Source: Desmodesmus armatus (taxonomy: Eukaryota > Chlorophyta > Chlorophyceae > Sphaeropleales > Scenedesmaceae). From it: 64,000 bases of DNA. Positions 1-10,000 of this stretch are shown here, one piece after another. A program made the translations under genes and the position numbers. How positions within the stretch are numbered: position 1 is the stretch's first letter; the number at the start of each line of letters is the position of its first letter. The DNA lies in contig VIIQ02000140.1 of the NCBI GenBank assembly GCA_007449985.2, positions 1-64,000 on the forward strand. The letters are read 5' to 3'. Below the pieces are notes generated by a model, which saw only the letters and a program-made list of their open reading frames with translations, was not told the DNA's origin and ran no database searches.

Positions 1-44
1 CCTGTGTCTACACACTTAGCCCCCCCCCACCCACCCACCCTTAC

Positions 45-3000
45 CTGCTGCAGCAGTAGCTCCATCACATCCGCTTGTATAGCCGGCAGCACCGCCAGCA
101 GTCGCCCATGCAGCAGTGCAGCAGCACAGCGACCAACAGGGTCACACGCAACCAAGGGGGGGACACTCACAAGGAGGGAACTGCAGGGGGGAACAGCAAC
201 ACAACCACCAGCAGCAGCAGCAGCATGCTTGATTATGATACACTGATAATTGTGCTCGCCACAAACACAGACACCAGGGGGGGGGGGGCGCACAATCACA
301 GGGAAGAACACTGCAGTGTGTGCGCATGTGTGTGTGGGGACCCCGGGGGGGGGTGGGGGGGGCATGAAGCAGCAGTAAGGCCCAGGGCAGCAGCTATGGA
401 GTGTGTTTCGACACCCTCAGCCCTCGCCCTTCACCCCGCCATCACCCCCCCCCCACCACGCATGTTTCCTCACAAACACACACACCACCCCAAAAAGCCC
501 CCCCTCCCCCCGCCCTTGCCCCCCCCCCCCCCAGGTCTCCCCCTTCAGCCCCCTTCGCCCCCCCCCCCAATACAATCCCCCCCTTTCACCTCACGCCCCC
601 CCCCCCCTTTCACTCACAGCCCCCCCCCCCCCCAAGGCTGGCAGCTGTTGTGCATCCTTCCCCCTCCAGCCCCCCCCCAGCCATGCATGCATGACACACA
701 TATACATGTAAACACACCACCACCAAGCCCCCCTCCCAAGCTCCTCCTCCTCCCCCCCCCCCTCCCCCGCGCCCCCCCCCCTCACCTCCCCCCAGGCTTG
801 TTGCCCCTGGGCACCCTTCCCTGAGCTCTGGCTTCTCATATGAGTGCAGGCTGCCATTCTTGAGGCAGTGCAGCTCAGGGTTCCACTCAACAACAGACAG
901 CTTGGCGTCCCTGAGCACAGCACAGCACAGCATGGCATGGCAGCATCTGTGATGACCATGGTGGGGTGTGTTGTACAGAGCAATGGCGGTGCATAGTCAT
1001 ACAATATGGTTTGCTACAACATGTTGCGTTTGATGTTATGTTGTGGCATGTTGTGCAACTGGTTCAATTGTTTTGCCCGGCAAAACTGGCAGAGTGTTGT
1101 CTGTTTGGTCAGCTGGGGGGAGTCCACCCCACTGCTTTGCTTCAAAATAAGATTATGCCCATAACTGAGCTTAGTTTTTGAAGCAAGTATGATATAATAT
1201 ATAATATCTGCTGCCCCTGCCCCGCAACACTAGTAGCCCTCTGGGGGGGCTACCAGTGTTACTGAGAGGGGGGCCCCTCTCAGTAAACCGCATGCTGTGA
1301 GCAAGGGGTTGCAAGTGTGCCTGATAAATCACACTTGATTGCAAAGAACCTTGAAATTCAAACTCTATCTTACCTCGTTGTGGGATAATATGGCGACAAA
1401 CTATCCCACAGCGAGATAAGAATATTCTTGATTTTCAAAATTCTTTGAAATCAAGTGTGATGGCCATATCACCCACCTGACATTGATTATGATGCTGTCC
1501 CGCTGTCCAATGCTGCGCCTGTCCTGCAACACTGCTAGGCCCCCCCCCCCCTTCAGCAAACCGCATGCTGTCAGCAAGGCAATCGCAAGTGTGCCTGATC
1601 ATCAAATGATTTGATCACACTTGCTTCAACAAAAACAATCTTGAAAATTGTTGTGGGGTTGTATGTGGCCTTCACCCACCTGACAAGTGATTACAACGCT
1701 GTCCCGCTGATATCTGCTGCGCCTGTCCTGCAACACTGCTGAACCCCTCCCCTCTCCCTCTCAGCAAACCGCATGCCGTCAGCAAGGCAATCGCAAGTAT
1801 GTACTGCATCAGATCATCATTGATCAGACTCGGTTTAACCAAAATAATATCAAAGATTATATGTGGTCATCACCCATTCAAATTTGACAGTGATCACGGT
1901 CCTGCTGTCCCGCTGTCCACTGCTGCCCCTGCCCCTCAACACTGCTTAGCCACACACACCCCCAAGCATTCCGCCACCAAAGGAATTGCAAGTGTGCCTG
2001 CTAAAATCACACAGAAATTTATACCAGTTGTCATAACAATTGTTGTGAAATAACATGCCATCACACCCACCTGACAGTGATCACGATGCTGTCCCGCTGT
2101 CCACTGCTGCCCCTGCCCCTCAGCACTGCTAAGCCACACACCACCCCCAAGCATTCCGCCACCAAAGGAATTGCAAGTGTGCCTGCTAAAATCACACAGA
2201 AATTCATACCAGTTGTCATAACAATTGTTGTGAAATAACATGCCATCACACGCACCTGACAGTGATCACGATGCTGTCCCGTTGGCCGCTGCTGCCCCTG
2301 CCCCTGAGCACTGCTAGGCCACACACCACCCCCCAGCAGGGGTACGAACCAACAAGCTCCAGCCGGCAGTTGCCACTGCTGCCGGCGGCTGCACTGCTGC
2401 CGCCATTGCTGCCGCCGCCGCCGCTGCTGCCGCCGCCGCTGCTGCTGCTGCTGCTGTTCTCACCAAAGGAGGGTCCGGGTCCGTAGCTGCATAGCAAGGT
2501 AGCATGAAGGTGGACCAAACGCAGTATCACAGCAGTGACGAATCAACCAGAAAAGCAGCATGGTTCCAGATGCAACCACGCCACAGCATGACAGCACCAC
2601 AGTGAGCAGGCAGCACAGACAGCCCAAGTTGTGGAGATGCTGCTGACTGATGTGTGCAAGGCCGATCTATGTTGATGCTAGTCTCCTTTGGTGGGGCGGC
2701 CAGTGATCATTGGTCGGGTGTGCATGGCAGTCGCTGTCGCACACCGAGGAGGTGTGTGGGTTCAACTCGCATGCTTTTTGGTCTGGGCACTGGGCACCTT
2801 CCGGGATATGGGTGTTGGGTGCATCTCACTAGTGAGGCTCTGCCTGGAGCCCCCGGCAATTGAATTCGCTGATGCGGTGTGTGTGGCCAGCCGCTGGGAG
2901 TCTGGGCCCCCTGGTAAAACCGGGGGGGGGGGGAAAGCATATGGCGACAAGGCAGCTAGCTGTGCAAGCCTTACACTTGCACTTTGTTTTCGTTGCCAGC

Positions 3001-3142
3001 TGCCTCCCTCCCACTCACTTGAGTGCATACACCTCCAGCCGTGTGCCACGGGCCAAAATGAGGTTGGGTGGTGCTGCTGCTGCTGCTGCATCCTGTGCTG
3101 CTGGTGCCGGGTGTGTGAAGTATGCCTCTACACAATGGCTCA
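45..3142 (-). CDS. CPSF1: CPSF1 / CPSF160, 160-kDa subunit of the cleavage and polyadenylation specificity factor (N-terminal exons, partial)
   Basis: CPSF160 is the large beta-propeller scaffold of the nuclear complex that recognises the poly(A) signal and directs pre-mRNA 3' cleavage. Four exons are visible, read right to left: 3019-3142 (with PNLILARGTRLEVYAL), 2256-2486 (Ser/Gly/Ala-rich stretch, then RLELVGSY and GQRDSIVITVR), 786-910 (DAKLSVVEWNPELHCL, then SYEKPELREG) and 45-180 (ACDPVGRCAAALLHGRLLAVL). This order matches the start of CPSF1 from animals and plants. The 3019/2486 and 2256/910 joins close in frame (VITV-R-DAKLS). The 786/180 join is off by one base, next to G and C runs, so a homopolymer miscount or another splice choice is likely. 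The start codon is not certain; a tiny candidate first exon, MSQTVYRE, lies at 3553-3576 with a GTAAGC donor. The rest of the gene is left of the window. Confidence 0.82.
1205..2255 (-). repeat. Tandem array of exon-end echoes in a CPSF1 intron
   Basis: The intron after the 2256-2486 exon contains four recognisable copies of that exon's last ~65 bases plus ~100-120 bases of following intron. Units lie at about 1483-1685, 1686-1887, 1888-2077 and 2078-2255, with a decayed fifth at 1205-1482. The nearest copy (2078-2141) encodes exactly the parent peptide (GLAVLRGRGSSG and QRDSIVITVR) and keeps a CAG|GTGGGTG donor. It differs from the parent at five codons, all synonymous. Copies further away carry replacements and length changes. 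Confidence 0.85.
1329..1463. repeat. Long inverted repeat (fold-back) inside the CPSF1 intron
   Basis: Two arms of about 60 bases (roughly 1329-1392 and 1402-1463) are imperfect reverse complements around a short loop (ATGGCGACA). The inner 20 bases of each arm, around GTGGGATA / TATCCCAC, are the best conserved, with two mismatches. A shorter hairpin, TTACTGAGAGGG / CCCTCTCAGTAA, lies just to the left at about 1259-1286. No coding potential; it could be a small MITE-like element or an intron RNA hairpin. Confidence 0.7.
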
Positions 3143-4910
3143 CTGCAGTGGGGGGGTGCACCTGCACATAAGCACGCACGGGACAGCACATGCAGACGAT
3201 ATGGTCTCTTCTCATGCACACAGCACCACGTAACAAACTATGTTGGGAGAAGGCATCCATGCACATGAACACGTTTTTTCCACGCAGATGACAGTTCGTA
3301 CACCGGATACCATTGCAGCCCCGGGGGGGGGGGGTTTTTGAGGCGCTGGTGCAGGCAGGATTGCATGGTGAAGACGACAGAAAAGAATCAAACAAAAGAT
3401 AGAAAGGCCCTCCGCTGGCTGCTGCTGGTGGTGATGGTGGTGCAGGGACATGCTGAGGGCATTGTGGAGGGGGGACATCAGAACACTGTTAGAAACACCC
3501 CCCTGATCGGCACCATGCGTGTCTGTTGGGATGCTTGGCAGCCGCTGCTTACCTCCCTGTATACCGTCTGGCTCATGGCGTGTACAGGATTTCACCGCCA
3601 GACGCCCTGATCAGCAAAGACAGCAGTTATGCTGCTGCTGCTGCGCTGTGCTGACGTTTGCCATGGCCACTGCACCAGCTGCTGCTGAGGGTGTGTGCTG
3701 TCTGTTCCGCCCTACTGCCCTAGGACCCAGCACTGCAGAAACCTCCAGAAGTCAAGGTATCCACCAGCAGTGTGTTTGCACTTCCTTTGGGGTTGGGAAG
3801 TTTCGCAGTGAGTTTTGCTCAGTTGATCAGTGTGCAAGTGCTACTGCTGTGTACTGAGTGGGACTGATCGGCCTGGAGAGGTGTCGGACTCGCCATTAGT
3901 ATTGATCAAAGCCCGTGCCATACTTGCGCGGGTCTCTGAACGCCTTTGTCGCGGTCAAGGACTGTTACTGTGGTCAAATACTGGCAGCTGTGTGGCAAGA
4001 CATGCGGCAGCGCCCTTGGTGGCTGCGTCACTTGATGACTTGAGCGCAGTAGATCGACAACGCGGTTCCTTGATGGCAATTCCTTAGCCTCGGGACCACA
4101 GTGATCACATGGTTGTTACATCAATTGCAGGTAGCCCCTGGGCTGCAGCAATAGACAATCCTGGCTTTCACAACATGGCAGCTGCACAGACAATTATGCG
4201 CATCAAAGCAAGCAGGGGCGGCATGTCGTCGCGCCCCATCAGGCTTAATGCTGAGCAAACACCCTGTACACATACATGATAGTCACCTGCCAGGCTGGCT
4301 CCGGGGACGGCAGGCACAAAGGGCCGACACAGACAACAAACGAACAGCAAATTTGAAGCTTGAATGCTTGAAAGCTCCACAATTACCGTCCGGACGGTGT
4401 CGTGATTTGATCTTGATGCCTTGAGGACGATCAGCAAGTGGGTTAGTAAAGGCCTGTCAATCAAACAACAAAGAACAGCTGCAAATTGGGACAACCAGTG
4501 GCAAGCACAAAGCCTGCTGCTATTGCTGCTGCTCCTTGCATAATATGCGCCCTCTGTCAACCCACAAAGGGTGGGGCACAGTACGCAGTTGTGCAGTGAC
4601 ACAAGTGCCCCCCCCCCCTAGAAAAGGGACATGCCCCAGCCCTGCTCTCTCACACACTCCAAGCACAAATACTGAAAAAGCTGCCACGACACACCCAGTA
4701 TTTGTCATCATCAACCCACAAATGGCTGTAAGCCTGGGGTTACCCGGGGGTTTCAAGGGCTCAGCGGCAGTCTGAAGCTTCCTATACCCTGTGGAAAGGT
4801 GGGGCCAATTAGCACAAGCCCAGCCTTCGGCAGCAAACCGCTACTAAGGCGAGCCACGAGTTAGACAAGCGCCTCGTGGAGTGCCTCCTGTGCTCACAAG
4901 GGGGGGGGGT

Positions 4911-4980
4911 AGGTTTTGGGTTTAGGGTTTAGGCCTAAACTCTTAGGCCTAACCCAAACCCTAAACCCTAAACTCTAAGA
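4911..4980. repeat. Interstitial telomere-like motif in inverted (head-to-head) arrangement
   Basis: Two to three degenerate TTTAGGG units (GGGTTTAGGGTTTAGG) are followed at once by CCTAAAC, and then by CCCAAACCCTAAACCCTAAA. The G-rich strand therefore runs into the C-rich strand, as in a telomere-to-telomere fusion point. Poly-G runs flank both sides (4901-4909 and 4981-4987). TTTAGGG is the plant-type telomere unit. The array is very short, so it may instead be a fold-back insertion or a repair scar. Confidence 0.7.
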
Positions 4981-5571
4981 GGGGGGGGTGGCCCACTCCT
5001 AGACAGGCTGTCTGTGTGACCCTGCTAGTGCTTCCAGCCCGCACTGCCAACTTGTGAGACACAAATTGTGGCGAGCCTGAGGGTGCCCTTGTGCGTGCCA
5101 CTCCAAGCTTGAAGCAGCACAGCACGACGCACCACAGCACAGCACCGCAGAGCAACGCACCACAGTCATTACCAATTACCACCCCACAGACACCTTCAGT
5201 AGGGCCGAACCGCGGTGCGCATTTTGCCAAGAGACTTGCTCGGCGAGGGTGTCACACATCACACCAAGTTCCAGCTCTGCTGCACAGCTACATGTTGCAT
5301 CCGGCACATACCGTGTCCTGTTCCGAACAAAAACAGGGCATAGGAACAGTGTTCCGAACAGGGTTCCGAACAGGGCATAGGAACAGTGTGCCTATGCCAA
5401 CCCACCAACAGGTCAGAGCACCTGAGGTCATGCCACGTCGAACTTTGATATTCAAAGTGAATGGTGAAATTTCAAACCTCAAAGGGATGCTGAGTCCACA
5501 TCCCCATTCACAACGTGCACACCTCTCATGCTCCCTCATGCCGCGCCATCAGCTACAGAATAGGACCTGTC

Positions 5572-5660
5572 CAGTTGCCTCGACACACAGTTGCCAATGC
5601 ATCAACTCATCAACTGGATGGTTGATGCATTGGCTGGATGCACTCCCTGTGTCTACACAC
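5572..5660 (+). repeat. Dispersed repeat with internal hairpin, copy 1
   Basis: The segment GGATGGTTGATGCATTGGCT, followed by GGATGCACTCCCTGTGTCTA and CACAC, is repeated almost exactly at 9843-9888. Shorter or diverged copies occur at 1-15, 49307-49335, 52239-52270 and, reversed, at 51691-51723. At this copy an outer hairpin (CCAATGCATCAAC / GTTGATGCATTGG, 5583-5632) precedes the shared core. No open frame. It may be a short non-autonomous element or a dispersed satellite-like motif. Confidence 0.65.
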
Positions 5661-6870
5661 ACCTCACGCTGCCTCGTACCCATGCTTTGATTGCATGATA
5701 TGTGCGGCACCATTCAATCTAGTAGCAACGATCATTCGCATGTTAACTCCCAGTATGCTCGAAACCAGCCGCTAGTAAACGCTGATGGGAAAGAACAGGC
5801 CAACAGCAAGTCCGGCACTGCCCTCCATAGCACCCCCCCCCCCCCCCACCTTCTCACACAAACACAAAGCCGTCTTGAGAACATGCCATTCCAACTACCA
5901 CCCCCCCTGCCAGCAAACCCACACACCCCATTGAATGGGAAACAGTGTCCTGGACACAAGGAATCTGCTAATGACAAAGGGCACTGCTCAGCAGATTGAT
6001 ACCATAGACTCACACCCCCTCACACACACAAAAGGCCGTCATGACAACATGAGAACAGGAAACAGTGTCACGGGACACTAGGAAGCTGCTAATGACAAAG
6101 GAACATGCTGGCTGCAAAGGAATCAAAGGACTCCCTCGAAAGGAATCTGCTGATCTGCAAAGGAATATGCTGCTCTGAGTTGGTATCTGCGTGCTGGGGC
6201 CCTGCTGCAGACCGAATCAGACAAATACCCTGGAGTTGCGCAAGGTTTGAGCCTCGGTCGGAACGCCGCTCAGTACCCACTAGGCCAACGCCCCCCTAGC
6301 CCGGCTACCCCTTTGTCCAGTGGGAGTGGGCAGGGGTGCTAGACTGGCCAAAATGGGACTCAGGCTAGGGTAGCCTGGCCGGGGGGGCCAAGGCGACGGC
6401 ACCTAAGCATCCTTTGTGCTGTCCTTCTCCACCCTGGAGCGCCTGTACACAGCACAGCACAGCACAGCACGGCACAGCACGGCACAGCACGGCACAGCGC
6501 ACATGCTTTCAAGGCCTGTTTATATTGTCATGCGCCTTTGCAGGAGCATCAAACAGTAAGGTAACAGCATCGCATGCATGTGATCTGCTGATGTGTCATC
6601 ATTGCTGGCAAGTAGCACCCACAGCTTACACAGCACGCACAGCATGCAAAGCACACACGCATGCACAGCACACACACAATGAGTAACACACGTCAGGCAA
6701 GCTGCACCCATACACAATAGCAGCCACACATCATACCCAACCCTTCACCCCCCCCCCACACACACACCCAACCCCCATCCCCCCCCCCCCTTCACCCCCC
6801 CCCCCCCCACACACACACACACCCAACCCCCATCCCCCCCCCTTCACCCCCCCCCCCCACCCCCACCCCC

Positions 6871-6908
6871 TCACCTGTGTCATGCGAGCATAGCATGGAA
6901 GCCCATCT
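6871..6908 (-). repeat. Donor-side echo of the exon ending near 7028
   Basis: About 38 bases resemble 7021-7059, the end of the last exon of the Rossmann-fold gene, including its CACAG|GTGAGGG junction and the bases coding GFHAML. The copy lies 160 bases further downstream in gene orientation, after poly-C tracts. Confidence 0.75.
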
Positions 6909-7023
6909 CCCCCCTCACCCCCCCCCCTCAACAGTCACCCCTACCTTCCACCCTCACAACAAACTCCCACACCCTCACACACTGTCTCCACCCCTAGCCC
7001 CACCCACACAAACCCCCCCACCC

Positions 7024-10000
7024 TCACCTGTGGCGTGTGAGCATAGCATGGAAGCCCATCCCCGCCGTAGCCTTAGCAAACGCCCAGTAGGTGTCCTTTG
7101 ACGAATCCTGCCCCGCCACCAGCCCCGTCCCAGCTCCATTCCAGTCCTGCTCCGTAGCTGCACTGACCAGCGCCATCAGCAGGCAGCCGGGGGTGCCGGC
7201 CACTGGCCAGCCAGCCAGTGGGGGCAGCAGTGCTGTGGGGGGGCTGCGGGTGGCCATGGCCTTGTGGACGTTGACGCCACGGGCTGCAAGCTGCTGCAGC
7301 ACCTGGCGCCCGATCTCTGGGTGTGTGTCGTCACCCCACTCCTGCACACGCAGTGACATGCAGGTACACACTTCAGGCGTTAGACAGATGCACTAGGACA
7401 TTGGGGTGCAGGATCCTTGGGGGGGGGGGTGTTGTCACCCCACTCCTGTACAGCAGTGACATGCAGACACACATGCGACCAGGCATAAGTTAGGTGGCAT
7501 GCTAGGGCCTTGTGGGCGTTGACGCCACGGGCTGCCAGCTGCTGCAGCACCTGGCGCCCGATCTCTGGGTGTGTGTCGTCACCCCACTCCTGCACACGCA
7601 GTGACATGCAGGTACACACTTCAGGCGTTAGACAGATGCACTAGGACATTGGGGTGCAGGCTGAAGGGGTCGCTCCAGCACAGGCAGACATGTGCGGTCC
7701 TCACATGCGGCACTGGGAAGATGCACTGCACTATTGTGGCACTAGGTCGCTAGGGTGCAGGTTCCTGGGTGTGTAAGACACTTGGAAGTGTAGGGGGTTG
7801 CAGGCCGAAGAGCGTCATACATCTGATGCAATCAAAGCATGGGTGTGTTGTCGCCCCACTCCTCCTTAAGCAGCCATCAGGAGACTCACAGGTGACCACC
7901 CAACATGGGGTTGGTGTCGTGCTAGGGCGGTGAGCAGGCAGGTTTTTGAGGGGGGTGCCACTGAGCGACGCCCCACTCAAGAACCTGCCTGCTCAACGCC
8001 CTAGCACGACATCAACCACATGCACGGTGCACGGTGCACAGGCGGCGGCATATACAGAATAGCAGTTTTGCGTACAAATGAGAATATTGACGGGTCTTTT
8101 CAATCACAGTATCAACACACTTGCATATCTTGACTGTCCTGCTAAGGCATGTTTATCGCCCCCAGGCACTTTACATCTCTGGTGAACTCACACACGCATC
8201 TTGGTTGGCCTGCATGCTTTGGCATGCGGTGTACAGCAACCCCCCTTTCATTATTGGACCACCCCCCGTCCTTCCAACAAACCCCTGGTTGTTTCACCCT
8301 TCTACCCCCCCCCCACCTGTCCTGGCTGTGCATGCTTGACATACTCAGCCACATCATCCCCGTTGCGTGTGATGACCAGCACAACATCAGCGCTCTCCAG
8401 GTCCTGGGGTTCAGCAGTGTACAGCACGCCCCCCTTGGTGTGGCGGTTGCCCACATAGCGGGTGTCCAGGGCGATGATCTGCTTCAGGACAGGGCCTGCT
8501 GCTGCTGCTGCTGCTGCGGGCTTGTCACACAGAGTGATGTCGGCGGTCATGCCGACTGTGCTATCGCAGTCCTCCCCTGCAGAAGTAAGGAAGGAAGACA
8601 AGAAGAAGAATCATAGAAACATATGTAAGGAAAGAATGAAGGGAGGAAAGTGTGTCCACACTGAATTGTGTACCGACCCTGCAAGAAGAGTCGCCCTACT
8701 TGCTGAGTGCCAATGACGGCTGCTGGCATGTGGCATGAGGGACCAGCATGGGTGGCTTACTGTACACATAACGCATCAACATGTCCCAATGTGTCTGGTT
8801 CAACAGGCTCTACCCCCACAGGCTCATGTGTGTGCTGAGGTACAAAGTGCCAGGAGCCATGGTACTTTGGCAGGTAAGCTATAGGAATGTCAAGCCCTGG
8901 AGAGTGTGTGCATGTGCACTTGTGACATTGTGTCAAACAGGCTCCCCCCCCCCCAGAGCGCTACCAACCCACCTGTGGCTGCACGTCCAGGCTGAATGAT
9001 GACTGTGGGGCCAGCAGGGACTTGGTGCTCTTGCTGCTGGGGGTGAAGGAGTCTGAGGGGGGTGCGGTGGCCAGCACGCTGCTCAGGCGGGACCCAATGT
9101 AGCCGCCGCCGCCAAGGATGGCGACGCTGGGGTTGGCCCTGCATGGATACACAGGCAGTGAGCAGCAATTGAGTGAATGAGTGAGTGAGTGAGTCAGGGA
9201 GTTGATGGTTGAGAGAGTGAAGGAGGGAGTCTGGTAAGGTGCGTCCTTGTGGACTCGTTGAACTACCGCAGAGGCACTTAGGGGGCCAGAGGGAGGGGGT
9301 TGTTGCGGGAAGGAGGTGTGTGCTTATAGGTGTGTGAAGGAGTGAGTGAGTGAGGGAGGGAGTATGTGAGGGTTTGCCTCATGCACCCATTAAGCTTCAA
9401 CTGTGGCAGAGGAAGGTGAGGAGGGCGGGGGGGGGGGGGGGGGTTGCGGGAATGAGGTGTGTGCTTATAGGTGTCTGAAGGAGTGAGGGTGAGGGAGTCT
9501 GCGGTGGCCAGCACACTGCTCAGGCGGGACCCAATGTAGCCACCACCACCAAGGATGGCGACGCTGGGGTTGGCCCTGCATGGATGTATAGGGAGTGAGG
9601 CAATGAGGCAGCGAGAGAGTGAGATAGTCAGGGAGTTGAGGCAGGGCGGAGTGCGTTGTACATAAGGTGAATGTATGCACACCACACCAATGCAAGTGAT
9701 GTATCCACTGCCCCTGCTGCCCCTTTAGGCAGGGCCTGCACTGTTCTATTGTGCTTCTTGCCCCTGATGTCCCCCCGGCCCCCTAAACGTTTTCACTGTG
9801 CGCCCCCACGCACTTATACCCAGCTTCGGAATGTCACATCCTTGGATGGTTGATGCATTGGCTGGATGCACTCCCTGTGTCTACACACGTGCACACGTGT
9901 ACCTGCGCTCAGGGGGGAGGTTGTGCGTAAGTGCACGCACATTGACAGAGTGCATGCAAGCCACACCAACGAAAATCATATATCCCGTGCCTTTCCTGCC

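Larger units (their letters stand above)
3577..7023. other. Stretch without a supported gene between CPSF1 and the Rossmann-fold gene
   Basis: Both flanking genes are on the minus strand, so this should hold the CPSF1 promoter on its left and the 3' end of the next gene on its right. No open frame here shows a recognisable domain with splice sites. It contains the telomere-like motif at 4911-4980, a repeated CAGGGCATAGGAACAGTG (about 5334 and 5372), a dispersed repeat copy at 5616-5660, a GCACA microsatellite near 6447-6500 and poly-C tracts around 6750-6870. A TTACA at about 6624 would read TGTAA, the usual volvocine poly(A) signal, on the minus strand. Confidence 0.5.

Noticed and set aside
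75..824. Proline-rich plus-strand frame of 249 codons
   Set aside because: It is made by poly-C and CA tracts in CPSF1 introns; the minus strand carries recognisable CPSF1 exons through the same bases.
2735..2800. Second tRNA-like segment (GGGTTCAACTC)
   Set aside because: The 5' bases at the needed distance do not pair with the 3' end; CPSF1 intron.
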